NCBI GenBank assembly: GCA_038277395.1 | Contig: CM076190.1 | Coordinates: 246,493,256 to 246,557,255 of the forward strand | Length of the DNA: 64,000 bases | Source: Dryocosmus kuriphilus | Lineage: Eukaryota; Arthropoda; Insecta; Hymenoptera; Cynipidae | Direction: 5' to 3' | Part shown: positions 53,039 through 64,000 of the stretch, piece by piece | Numbering within the stretch: position 1 is the first letter of the stretch | Layout of the letters: each line of letters starts with the position of its first letter | Made by a program: the position numbers and the translations under genes | Notes under the pieces: model-generated | Seen by the model: the letters and a program-made list of their open reading frames with translations, nothing else | Told to the model about the DNA's origin: nothing | Databases searched by the model: none

Positions 53039-53135
53039 TGGGAAAACAAATTTATTGTGTCCCCCTTTTATAGTTAAACATTTACTATCTTTATTTAATA
53101 TATAACTCCCTTTGTCTTCAAATTCTAGAAGGTTC
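53039..53135 (-). promoter_or_regulatory. Heat-shock/TATA promoter of arm-2 gene
   Basis: TATAAAAG (reverse of 53066-53072); TTC 53123-53125, GAA 53128-53130, TTC 53133-53135 in perfect alternation. Mirror of 42425-42521. Confidence 0.7.
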
Positions 53136-54542
53136 TATATTCTTTAAGAGGACAACACTTGATGTCATACTTACTCATATTACATTATTGTTGAACACCT
53201 GCATAATTATCAATATAAGTAAGCAATAAACAATCTAAATTTTATAAAAAACAGGATATCAGACTTACTATATATTCTACACGGAAAAAGTTTATAATTC
53301 AAACAAAAAAATTCTGAAAAGTTAAATCAACGAAACTAAAATATATTTGAAAAAACTAATTTTTCGGTTTTGAAACAGCCAACTGTACCCTCCGACTCAC
53401 GGATTTTAATAGCTTTAAATTAGCTATTTTACTTCATAAGTTTCAAGTGTCTTCCAAAATCGAAACATCACATGGAATTTTTTTGGTTAGTAAGAAGTAC
53501 AAAGAAATTATATAAATTCAAATCCAAGTTGTGAGACTGTATGAAAATTCAGATACAAGTTCTGTTATTTTTTAGACTTATTTTAATTTCGATAAACCTT
53601 TTCAATCTTTATAATTCTAAGGTAAACTGTAAAGTCAATAAAAAATTTTAAACCTCTGTTCAAATTATTCCTATTTAATTAGCGCTATTTCAGACATCCA
53701 ACATTTCGATTTCGGTTATATAATATCTTTGTTTTAACGATTTAAAAATCAGATAAATAAATAATAGTCTAAATAAATTATGATGCAAATCTCCATTTGA
53801 AATATTTTGCTAATATTGTTGCTTTATTTCAAACGATATTTATAGTCAAAACAAGGATAAATATCGTTAGTTCAGCTATACATTTTTTCCCGTGTATGAA
53901 AATTGAATCATCCCACATAACAATAATTATAGCGTAGAATGTTCAAGATCTAGGTATTATTTTTCTCTGCATCGAAACTTCGAGGAACTCTTTTGCGCAT
54001 TAAAAAAAATATTTTGCCCGTCTCATATCACAGTTGAGCACATGGAGGACGCTATAAATCACACCCCTTGTTTTAAAGAATGTTAGGTTTCATGATTAAA
54101 TTTCTAGCAGCTTCAGTGAATAATATATATATTTTATTATCTTGCGCAATACCTTCACCTGCATCTTTTAATGTACTTGAAAATTGTGAAATAGTTTATA
54201 ATGAAGGCAAAAAAAATCTTTTAAAAAATGTTAAAACAATTTATATCTTTAGTTGTTAATGTCGGAAACTAAACTCTGTAATTAGAACTCCCTCTGCTTA
54301 TCTACTAAACTGACAGAATATTCTTTTTTATTTAATATTAAATATGGTGCAATAATAAATAAACTTAAAGTTCAAAGATAGAATAATTTTCATAATAATT
54401 TCCATAAAGCATGAACACATAAAAAAGACTGAGTTTGACTGGATTGCAGAATACTTTCAGTATTGATATGTTATAATCCATTTAATCTATCTCACCGGAT
54501 CCACTTACACATATACACGCGTATCTCTCAGCCAAGCAATAA
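53136..54542. other. Arm 2 non-coding DNA
   Basis: Mirror of 41016-42424; no gene seen. Confidence 0.45.
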
Positions 54543-54552
54543 TACACACACG

Positions 54553-54591
<39 letters not shown>
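54543..54591. repeat. (CA)n microsatellite, arm 2
   Basis: About 24 units, interrupted near its start (CGCACCC). Counterpart of 40895-41015. Confidence 0.9.
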
Positions 54592-54594
<3 letters not shown>

Positions 54595-54808
54595 TCGAGA
54601 AACCCACACTGTAGGATAGTGCGAGATTGTCTCACATGGATACACCTCACCTGCGAGGTGGATGCATTTCCACTCATACTCACCTCACACAGGCAAGCAA
54701 TATACTGGATAATTTGGCTCAGTAGCCCTCTTGTAAAAGTGGCTCAGTCCCCCTGGCTTAGTAGCCCTCCTGCAAAAGTGGCTTAGAATCCCCCCTGTAT
54801 ACCTACTA

Positions 54809-54910
54809 ATCTGCCCGCGAAGCGGGCAGATTTTTTATATTAAAAGTGTGATCAATAATTTTGTTGTTACTTTTAACATTTTTAAACTTATTGATCACAC
54901 TTTTAGTATA
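54809..54910. repeat. Hairpins at the arm 2 outer border
   Basis: GCCCGCGAAGCGGGC (about 54815-54829) forms a 6-base GC stem with GAA triloop; TAAAAGTGTGATCAATAA / TTATTGATCACACTTTTA (54841-54906) forms a long perfect stem. These lie immediately outside the palindrome arm. Confidence 0.6.
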
Positions 54911-55690
54911 AAAAATCTAAACTATCCACAGCTGTAAAAATTGTCAACCATTATCATAAACCTGATGAGGCCCCTCTTTGAGGAGCGAAAGCTCGCTTTT
55001 TAATAATAAAAAAGAGAAAAATGATCAGTGAAATCGAAAAAAACCAACATCTTTATGTACATATATGTTATATATTTGTGTATATAGAATTACATATATA
55101 TATATATTAAAATAAAATTATTTAGTTTATAATTTATTAATAATAAAATTTAATGTTTAATAAATATTTTATTATAAACTAACATAATAAACAAAGACAA
55201 AATTCACCTAATTTATCAATATTATTAATAATATATTTAATTAATTAAAGCTAATTTTTAAACATTCTTATTTAAATAATCTTATAAAAATATATTATCG
55301 CACAACTGTTAAACAACGTTAGCACGCCCGAATGTGAAAATTGTCTTAGGTTGAGGCAACGTTGCACAACCGTCGTATAACCGTTTGTAGATTCCCATGG
55401 CGCTCGATGCTTCCGACGGTGCGCCAGCGTTGGGACAACCTACTGGCAACCAATCCAAATAACATTAGGGCAAAGATTGAAGCTCAACATAAGAGGACAT
55501 TTTACCAGTTAAACAAGCGTTGCCACAGCGATTATTCCGGTTGTGCCCGTTCGTCGGAGAGTTCGAAAGTGACGGTTGGGACAAAGTTGCTGCAACGATT
55601 CCTGCCGGTTGGGCTTACTTCAGGTTTGCGCTCTAGCGCAACCAGTGTTCGTCAGTAATGCGTTCCTTGTAATGAATTATATTAATTATA
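54911..55690. repeat. Rearranged inverted copy of 38665-39060
   Basis: CCTGATGAGGCCCCTCTTTG at about 54961 and GTTGGGACAACCTACTGGCA at about 55428 match the other flank in reverse, with AT-rich sequence inserted between. The 98-codon frame at 55362-55658 lies over this repeat and is not supported. Confidence 0.55.
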
Positions 55691-57070
55691 TTTTATTTCG
55701 GAGGATTTCTACAAATTTTGGCGATCTCTGGAGACAATAAATAGGAGAATTGTCGAAAATACAAATTAAGGAATTCTAAAATTTACGAAATTGAAAACAA
55801 CAAGCTTTCAGTCATCGAAAAATAAAAAAATAAATCTGCCCGCCTCGCGGGCACATTTTCATCGCGCGCTTCGCGCGAAGTATAAGCGCGCCTAGGGCGC
55901 ATGTCTGTTGGCACTCGCGCTTCGCGCTCGACATTTGACTCGCGCTTCGCGCTCGATAGATTATTCACCTCGCGCTACGCGCTCGGTGTTTCTGGATGGT
56001 ATAAACCTTTAAATTAGAAATTCCAAAAGAAATTATTTTACTTAAGGCTCTATCACCCTTAAGGAATACATTCTCATCATGACACTCGCGCTTCGCGCTC
56101 GATAATTACATTTTTTAAAACGCATTGTAGATTGGTAAAGTTTTTTAGTGATTTTCCAAATTTTCACAATAGAGGATTTCGATTCTTAAAAGTAAAACGA
56201 TGAGTCTTATAAATAAATTTTGTAGCTCTTTCCAAGGTGAACAATCCTGCTTGTTAATATTTTCTCATATCTTGCATAGTTTTGCTGAAAAGTGGTTTTC
56301 TTTATATTTCATAACATATTTCACGAATAACTCAAAAAATACGCGTCTGCTCAAAAAAACGATAGAAAGCAAATTTGTAGACCCTTTTCAGGCCAACAAC
56401 TTTGTTTATTATCATTTTTCCGTATCTTGCATAGTTTGGCGGGAAATTTGAAAATTTTGATTTTTATTAACGTTTTATCGATTAAAACAAAAACCGTGCA
56501 TTTTATCAAAAAATGGTTGTAACAAAATTTGTAGATATTTTTGAATTGAACAACTTTGTTCTTTACCAATTTTTTGTATCTTGAATATTTTGGCGGGAAA
56601 ACAGAGTTTTTTTATTTTAATAGCTTTTTCTTGATTAAAACAAAAACTGTTCATTTTATCAAAAAACCGTTCAGACAAAATTTGTAGATATTTTTGAGGT
56701 GAACAATTTTACTTTCTTACACTTTTTTTGTATCTCTCATAGTTTAGCCGGAAAATGGATTTTTTTATTTTGTGAAAACAGTTTTTTGATGGATAAAACC
56801 ATAACCGTTGGTCAACAACCGCTAGTTAACGAACTCGTCCTTTCTTTTTACCCCTTAAAGAAGTGTACCAAAGCGCATTCCAATCCGATTAGTCCTTCGA
56901 AAGTTATCGCGGTCACAGACGACGACGACGACAACGACGACAACAGACAGACAGACACGGTCGTAAAAACCGTTTTTTTCTGACTCAGGGGGTCTCAAAA
57001 CGTGGAGATTTCATGAAATCCGCGAAAGTCAAATTTTGCATAAATCTAATACCTTCTCTGATGAGAATGT
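55691..57070. repeat. Inverted copy of 39080-40430 with GC hairpin motifs
   Basis: Includes hairpin words between about 55840 and 56101 (CTCGCGCTTCGCGCTC several times), then the degenerate 130-base units, the GAC run and the CTTCTCTGATGAGAATG end. Confidence 0.6.
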
Positions 57071-57099
57071 AAAAAATTGCATTTTTCAGCCAAACTGTG

Positions 57100-58175
57100 T
57101 AAAATATGAAGAAATTTACGTTTTAGATATAAATTCATTGATTGGTGAGCGCGAGACAGGTGATGAGAATGCACCTGAGTAGCGGGCAGATTTTTCAATA
57201 ACTTTTAATAACTTTTTATTGACTGTATAGTAATGTATTTTTTGATTAAAAGAACGGTATTATACGTTTAATGAAGAAAGTATGTGTTGCATCAAAAAAT
57301 GGTTTCAAGGGAATTTGTAGGTCCTTGGAAGGTGAATAATTCTGCTTCTTGATATTTTCACGTATCTCGCATACTTTTCCGGAAAAGTAGATTTTTTTAT
57401 ACGAATTAACATATTTCACAAATAACTCAAAAACTACGCGTCTGATCAAGAAATTGATAGACAGTAAATTTGTAGACCTTTTTGAGGTGAACAACTTTGT
57501 TTATTATTATTTTTCCGTATCCTGCATAGTTTAGCGGAAAATTGGAAAACCTTGATTTTTAATAACGTTTTATCGATTAAAACAAAAACCGTGAATTTTA
57601 TCAGAAAATGGTTTCAACAAATTTTGTAGATCTTTTTAAATTTAACAACTTTCTTCTTTACTATTTTTCTTTATCTTGAATATTTTGGCGGGAAACCAGA
57701 GTTTTTAAATTGTAATAGCGTTTTCTTGATTAAAACAAAAAGCGTTCATTTTATCAAAAAACGGTTAAGGCAAAAGTTGTAGATCTTTTTGAGCTGAACA
57801 ATTTTACTTTCCTACATTTTTTTTGTAGCTCTCATAGTTTAGCCGGAAAATGGATTTTTTTATTTTGTGAAAACCGTTTTTGATGGATAAAACCATAACC
57901 GTTGGTCAAAAGTGGCTGGTTAACGAACTCGTCCTTACTTTTTATGCTTTAAAGAAGTGTGCTAAAGCGCAACCCAATCCGATTAGTCCTTCGAAAGTTA
58001 TCGTGTTCACAGGCTACAACGACGACAACAACAACGACGACAACAACGACAGACAGACACCAACGTAAACATGTTTTTTTCGGATTCAGGAGGTCATGAA
58101 ACGTGGAGATTTTATGAAATCTGCGAAAGTCAGTTTTCACATAAAACTAATACCTTCTCATTGAGATGAGAATGT
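57100..58175. repeat. Third diverged copy of the dispersed repeat
   Basis: Tandem to 55691-57070 with the same order: GC remnants, tandem units with ATTTTGGCGGGAAA, GATGGATAAAACCATAACCG, ACGAC run near 58019, and TACCTTCTC end. Confidence 0.55.
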
Positions 58176-58900
58176 AAAAACGAATTATAAAATTAACAAG
58201 ATTAAAAATATCCGCAATAATAATTTGATGAATTATTAAATTTACAAACACAAATAGCGAATTAGAGAATTAACGAATCATTAAATTCCCCTAAACTTTT
58301 ATTTTTTCGAAATTTAAAATAGCTGAATTATTAAATTTACGAATTTTACAATAAGATTAACGAATTAGGAAATTAAGGAATTACTCATTTCTCCCAAATT
58401 CTTAAATTCACGAAATTTAAAAGTCCTGAAATTTAAAATTCTCAAAATTAATATTGCAATGAAGAATTATTTAATCAATTAATAATCAGTCATAAATATC
58501 ATTCAGGTAATAATAAAAAGTAAGGAAAAAAAAATACTGAGTATACTGGGAGTTGGTGGTGTTTGCATGGGCGTGCGAAGTGATGTGAGGTTGATGGTTT
58601 GTTTAGAGAGTGCTTGGTATTTTGGAATAACTAAGAGGTATAGACGTGGAAATAAGGTAAGAGGAAGTGCATTCGTTAAATAGGTGGGGTTATGTAAGAT
58701 CGAATAAAGAGCGGAAGACGGGAAAATTGAAAAGTGAGGTTAGTTCTTAAATTTGACAGCTTGTGAGGAGAAGAGGGTTATTGTATAGGGGAGGGTGTAT
58801 TCAGGGTGATAAGTAGAGGGGGAGGGTCCGTGGAGGTCAATAAGAGGTAAAACTGGGTGCGTGTTTTCAAATTTCAAATTTGCGTTCTTTTATTTTACCG
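58176..58900. other. AT-rich then G-rich spacer
   Basis: No gene. 58200-58500 is made of short ATTAACGAATTA-like words; 58560-58860 is GT/GA-rich. The 5' part of an LTR may begin in here but I could not fix its start. Confidence 0.4.
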
Positions 58901-58919
58901 CCAAACGAGTGGCGCCCTC

Positions 58920-59079
58920 CTGTTTGTATGCGTTTTTGGAGATGAGTAGTAGCCATGAAAATGATGGCGTGTGCATTTCGTTGTTCTGATAAATATGAAT
59001 AAAGCATCATTCATTCGTATCTAATGTACATTGAGCAGTTGATTCACGAGAAAGAAAACCCTCGATTTCATCATAAACA
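58920..59079 (+). mobile_element. BEL/Pao 5' LTR, 3' portion
   Basis: Ends in CA at 59078-59079, one base before the primer binding site. AATAAA at 58998-59003 suits the R-region polyadenylation signal. The left border is uncertain; TGTTTGTATG at about 58923 is one possible start. Confidence 0.45.
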
Positions 59080-59080
59080 T

Positions 59081-59096
59081 TGGTAGCAGAGAGTGG
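59081..59096 (+). promoter_or_regulatory. Primer binding site
   Basis: TGGTAGCAGAGAGTGG right after the LTR end, the form usual for BEL/Pao elements (TGGTAGCAGAG...). Confidence 0.65.
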
Positions 59097-59704
59097 TTAC
59101 ACGGATTCGCAAGTAAAAAAGTGGCTAATTCTTCGTACCGCATGCTCGATTGTGAGATAGTGAAACGCACGAATAGTCCAACGCAGCAGATTGGTAATTC
59201 TTGTGAATCTCGATACCAAAAAGCATTGTGCTTTCTGAAAAGCATTAAGCATTGAGCAATCATCACCACTTCAGTGCGAAACATCTCGCCGTACAGCTAG
59301 CATGACCTACAATTCTCGACTTTCGTCATGATCTGGAGTGGCGTCGCCATCTTATGTCCTTTGTATCGAGTGACTTGGCTCGATGATTATGGTAAAGAGG
59401 GAAGCTGCCTTGCCAATTCACCAACCGCATCCAACTACATAGAGGAGGGATCCTGCGTTGCCAAGTCCCCACTTCAAACATTCATCAGCTGTCCCAGAGG
59501 GCTATCACGTCAAGCTGTCATAGATTCATTATCGAGCAACATATAGAAACCGACGTTGGCTTTGCCTTCTGTATTTAAAGTAAAATGATTATAATTTGAG
59601 TTAAAGGTTATTCTGTTTATCGTATAATAATTGTAAGTACCTTTAAAGTATATTTCTACAATCAAGGTTAAGATCTTCTTGGCATATTTCCGCAGCGTAT
59701 TGAA
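59097..59704. other. Retrotransposon leader
   Basis: About 600 bases between primer binding site and gag ATG. It includes a duplicated piece (GAAGCTGCCTTGCCAA at 59401 and GATCCTGCGTTGCCAA at 59449). No gene. Confidence 0.45.
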
Positions 59705-60813
59705 ATGGCCGATAAAAGGTTAGCAAAAGCAAACAGGCAACGTGGAATGTTGCAATCACGTTTAGTTGGTTTTAGCGAGTTCTTAAGTAATTACGAAGAT
59801 AGTTTGGAGCTTTGAATGAATTTAGAAGTCAGGTTAGAAAAAATAGATAACAGCTGGAAGGAATTCCAGGTCGTTCAATCGACTATAGAGGAATTAAGCA
59901 AAACCAAAGATGAGGCGAACGCGAGAAAAGACTTTGAGGATAGTTACTATAATTTAACCTCCCTTGCCCGAAGTTTTTTGCGACAACATGCGATTAATAA
60001 TGAAAGTACGAAGCCACCTAGCATAACACGGATGCAAACCCGTTGTCAGATAGGGTAGATTTTCGCATCAATCCTACATTCGGTTTAAATTTGCCAAATT
60101 TAAGCATTCCCAAATTCGACGGTAATTTCGGGAAATGGGCAGCTTTTCATGATGCTTTCAGTGCTATGGTAGACAAAAATCAAGTATTAGGAAAAGCTCA
60201 GAAGTTTTTCTATTTAAAGTCATCATTGTTAGGTTCTGCATCGGATGTTATTGATGGATTGGAGATAACAGATGATAACTACGATATTGCGTTGGATTTA
60301 TTAAAAAAGAGATTCGAAGATAAACGAATGCGTGTTCAACATCATTTACAGACGATTTTCGAAATGCCTCCTCTCAAGCAAGAATCCGGTGCTGGTTTGC
60401 GTGAGTTAATAGAAAACCTTCAAAAGAATATTCGAGTTCTAGCAAATCTCGATCAAGAAACTGATTCGTGGGATTCGATTTTGATTTACATAATAACGTC
60501 TAAATTCGATGAGCTTACAAGGCGAGGGTGGGAATCGAATGTCGTCTCTAAAGAACAATTACCAACTATGAACGAGTTAAATGATATCCTCAATGAGAGA
60601 TGTAAGATGTTAGAATCGCTATCTATTGACACTCCTAAGAATAAGTCTTCCAACTCGCAATATAATTATAAAAGATCGAGTGAGAGAACTATATCTTATG
60701 CTTCGACAAGCAACACGTGTCCTTATTGTAAGGAATCACACCCGATCTATTGTTGCAACAATTTCCTAGCGTTATCGCCTTCAAATAGATATATTGATGT
60801 TAAGAAGCATTAA
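59705..60813 (+). pseudogene. BEL/Pao gag (DUF1759-type)
   Basis: ATG 59705 (MADKRLAKANRQRG). In-frame TGA at 59813-59815, a frameshift near 60045, and an in-frame TAA at 60811-60813. The capsid-like segment NLPNLSIPKFDGNFGKWAAF and RFEDKRMRVQHHL are typical of BEL/Pao gag. The end carries the first zinc-knuckle CPYCKESHPIYCC. Confidence 0.8.
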
Positions 60814-61482
60814 TTATGTACTAATTGTCTAAGAAGTAATCTTGCTTTGCAGAATTGTTCATCTGGGAACTATCTGCGATGTAATAGAAAACATCATACC
60901 TTGCTCCACTTCGACAATTCTGCTGGTGATACCACGAGTCAACATGAACAAGGAAATCGCAACTCTACGCATATCTCGACTTCAGTTGCAGAATCAGGTT
61001 CTGAAGGAAATAAGTCTAAACAAAAGGCAACTTCAGCTGCAACAATTGTGTCCTTTGCAAGCTGCCCAAGCGATTTCAGCGATCAACGAATGCTAGCAAC
61101 AGCTAGTATCATCATTTTCGATAATCAAGGTCAACCTCGTGAATGCAGAGCCTTCTTGGATTCTGGAACGCAATCTAGTTACATCAGCACTGAGCTGTGT
61201 GATTTGTTGAAAGTGCGAAGACGAAGAATTGACATGCCTGTTTCAGGAATTGCTCAGGTTTCCGTAACTTTCTCGCACTTCGTCGAAGTAACCATAAAGT
61301 CTCGGATAAATGGATACCGGGAAGATATTCAATGTCTTGTGGCAGATCGGACCACCGAAATGCTCCCAACTCAAAGAATCAATAGAGAATCCCTTCTAAT
61401 TCCAGAAGGTCTTAACTTAGCTGATCCCGACTTTCATGTTCCAGGTAAAATTGATATAATACTGGGTACCACCATATTTTGA
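60814..61482 (+). pseudogene. BEL/Pao nucleocapsid tail and aspartic protease
   Basis: Continues in the gag frame: CTNCLRSN ... NCSSGNYLRCNRKHH knuckle, then aspartic protease AFLDSGTQSSYIS with the catalytic DSG and a later IDIILGTTIF segment. Ends at TGA 61480-61482. Confidence 0.8.
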
Positions 61483-61521
61483 AGTTTGCTCTGTGTCGAC
61501 TAGATAAAGCTAGGTAAAAAT

Positions 61522-63247
61522 TTGCCAATTTTGCAGAAAACTAAGTTAGGATGGGTCGTTGCTGGTCCATTACGAATTCCATCCAATAGCTCCAGGAGTT
61601 TCCCTTCCATATGTTGTGTTGCGTCAGGAATCAACATCGAAGGACAAATTGAACGGTTTTGTTCTATCGAAGAATGCCCGACAAAGTCGCATATGACTAA
61701 GCAGGAGCAGTATTGTGCAGATCACTTCGTTGGCACATGTCGAAGAGCTGAAAATGGTCGCTTTATTGTCAAGCTCCCATTCCGTGCTGATACATTGTTG
61801 CTTGGGGAATCCAAACACATAGTAGAAAGAAGATTTTTATCTGTAGAACGAAAGCTCCTTAGGAATCCGGAGCTACATGTGCGCTAGAATGAAGCTATCA
61901 AAGAGCACATGCAATTACAACACCTTCTACCAGCACCAGCGGAACAACCAGGTAAATTTGTCAACTATCTCCAGCATCATGGAGTAATCAAAGAAAATTG
62001 CAACTCAACTAAGCTTCGTGTGGTATATGATGCTTCTGCTAAAACTTCTTCGGGAGTCTGCTTGAATGAAATACTCGAAGTAGGTCCAGCCATACAACAA
62101 ATTTTATTTTCTATCTTGGTTCGATTTCGCTAGCACCGATATGCCATCACAGCGGATATTTGGAAAATGTATCCACAAATTCAGTTGGAGGAAGTTGATC
62201 AAGATCTACAGTGGATTTCTTTGGAGAGAAAGCCCAAATCAACCTCTCAAATCATACCGCTTTAATCGTCTGATGTTCGGATTAGGTCCATCAGCATTCC
62301 TGGCTACTAGATGCCTCATGCAGTTAGCTCATGAACATCGAGCTACATTCCCGGAAGCAGCTCAAAGTATTTGTGATGATTTCTACGTGGATGATTTTAT
62401 ATCTGGAGGATCTACTGTCGAGGCTACTATAAAGTCAAAAAAGGAAGTGGAATCTATACTCCTATCGGCTCAATTTGAGCTGAAAAAGTGCGCTTCCAAT
62501 GAGCCTTCTATCATCAAACAAAGCTCTATTGATTCCAATTTCAATCATCTCATCGGAAATGAAGAAATAAAAACGCTTGGCTTGATTTGGAATCCCAGTG
62601 AAGATGTTTTTAAGTATCAAGTACAACCACCTGCAGAACCAGTGGTTGTAACAAAGCGTTCAATATTGTCCGCAATAGCTCGTATATTTGATCCACTCGG
62701 ATTAGTCGCTCCGCTAATAGTCAAAGCCAAGATTATTATGCAGAATCTATGAAAATTGAAAGTTGGCTGGGATGAAGCTATCCCACAGGAACTTTATACT
62801 ATTTGGGCTAGTTACCAAGAACAGATTCCTCAGCTAATTGAATTGAAGATACCACGATTTAAATTAACTGATATACAGATACAAGGATTTTGTGACGCTC
62901 CTGAGGTCGCTTATGGTGCCTGTTTAAACCTCAGAACCAGGGATATTTCAGGAGTTATTTATACTCAGCTCCTCTGCGCTAAATCAAAGGTGGCACCGCT
63001 TAGTAAAATAACTCTTGCAAGACTCGAGTTGTGTGGAGGAAACCTACTAGCAAAGCTGCATCTAGCCGTTATACAGTCTCTCAAACTCTCAATAGAAGGA
63101 ACATATTTGTGGACTGACTCTACAATCGTGTTGGCATGGATTATTAGTTCGTCAGGTCAGTGGAATACCTTTGTTGCCAATCGGGTCGGCGAAATTCAAA
63201 GGACTGTTCCTGATCCAAAGTTGGAATCATGTGCAATCAAAGCATAA
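61522..63247 (+). pseudogene. BEL/Pao reverse transcriptase and RNase H
   Basis: Pieces in several frames: LRVVYDASAKTSSG, DIWKMYPQIQL (61.5-62.2 kb), FGLGPSAFLATR, catalytic FYVDDFISGG (about 62385), A17-type GFCDAPEVAYGACLNLRT, and RNase H LARLELCGGNLLAKLHLAV with LWTDSTIVLAWI. Stops at 61887, 62133, 62752 and 63247. Decayed copy. Confidence 0.8.
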
Positions 63248-64000
63248 TCCAGCGAATAGCTTACCGCGTGGGACAGATCCGCAGCAGCTGAAGAGTCTAA
63301 AGCTATGGTGGAATGGACCAAATTGGCTAGCTGAAGAAGAGGACAAGTGGATTATCGAAACTATCGCGAGTCCATCAGAGGTACCTGAAAGAAAGAAGAA
63401 TGTATCGCTACCCGTAATAAATTCGAATTTTAAATTAATCGAAAGTTTCTCTTCGTTGTGGAAGTTAAAACGGGTAGTTTCTTACATGCTACGCTTCGAA
63501 CATAACAGCTTGCATCCTAAGCAAAAACTAACGGATTTTTTGACTGTGGTCGAACTTGATAAAGCCATGAATTCGTTGATAAGGATCTGCCAAGAGCAAG
63601 CCTTTTCACATGAGTTAAAATGTCTACAGGACGGAAAGCCATTGGACTCGCACAGCAAACTTCTTTTGCTCCATCCGTTCTTGAACAAAGGCATCATCAA
63701 GGTTGGTGGATGGTTGCGTCATGCGGATATTTCTGAAACTCAAAGGTATCCGGCTATTTTGCCAAAGGACCATCCTCTTGCAAAACTTATCGTGATCCAT
63801 GATTATTATCAAAATTTGCACGTTGGCCCTCGAGGACTTTTGGCAACACTAGTTTTAAGATACTGGATAACTAACGGTCAAAGAACTGTCTTCGGTGTGC
63901 TTCGAAGAGATTTAATGTGTTTTAAAGTCAAACCAACGAGTCTGCACCAGCTAATGGGAAATTTTCCAGTTCAAAGAGTCACGCCAGCAAGACCTTTTTT
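63210..64000 (+). pseudogene. BEL/Pao RNase H end and integrase zinc domain, runs off window
   Basis: Open from about 63210 in a third frame: WNHVQSKHNPANSLPRGTDP, WWNGPNWL, then integrase H2C2-like HDYYQNLHVGPRGLL and LMCFKVKP. The first Cys of the CxxC pair is Asp here (DLMC). QLMGNFPVQRVTPARPF reaches the window end, so integrase catalytic core and 3' LTR are outside. Confidence 0.75.

Overview
The window looks like insect (at least arthropod) nuclear DNA. It is AT-rich and full of nested mobile elements. It carries BEL/Pao and Polinton/adintovirus-like genes, has eukaryotic TATA boxes with a TCAGT initiator about 31 bases downstream, and shows no host gene that I can recognise. A hymenopteran source is my guess from the style of the viral proteins, not something the sequence proves.

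Bases 1-35300 are endogenous Polinton/Maverick (adintovirus-like) elements. Element B (18442-32855, about 14.4 kb) has 613-base terminal inverted repeats that start with AGT. It encodes, in order: a small left-end gene; a minus-strand structural block (unknown VDVQGF protein, double-jelly-roll-type major capsid protein, a 49-residue protein, penton-like minor capsid protein, adenain-like cysteine protease, parvovirus-type phospholipase A2 protein); a plus-strand block (packaging ATPase, an unknown protein, a fibre-like coiled-coil protein, a chromodomain integrase); and a minus-strand protein-primed type DNA polymerase B. Most B genes carry one lesion each; integrase and the fibre-like gene are open. 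Element A (about 7.2-18.4 kb) is an older, more broken relative with the same structural and integrase blocks. Its polymerase remnant lies at the other end in the opposite orientation, and its capsid gene is split by a 1985-base solo LTR flanked by CAAT duplications. Bases 1-6714 repeat 13484-20191 almost perfectly, differing only in homopolymer runs, and are followed by a 500-base N gap; this may be an assembly duplicate. Bases 32856-35300 hold three small minus-strand genes with the same promoter layout.

Several of these viral genes have promoters in which perfect heat-shock elements (alternating GAA/TTC pentamers) sit just upstream of a TATA box. Three also have TGATGCAA-type sites resembling the ATF4/C-EBP composite element. 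This suggests stress-responsive expression of the elements and is the most interesting signal here.

Bases 35300-58900 are repeat-rich. They are dominated by a palindrome of about 14 kb (40680-54808; arms about 6.5 kb, spacer about 1 kb). Each arm carries a copy of a small gene equal to the N-terminal domain of the Polinton polymerase, with its own heat-shock/TATA promoter; one copy is open and the other frameshifted. The arms also hold a foldback element, AT and GT microsatellites and small hairpins. Outside the arms are arrays of GNA-triloop hairpin motifs and rearranged dispersed repeats. Bases from about 58900 to 64000 are a decayed BEL/Pao retrotransposon (LTR end, primer binding site, gag, protease, RT/RNase H, start of integrase) running off the window.
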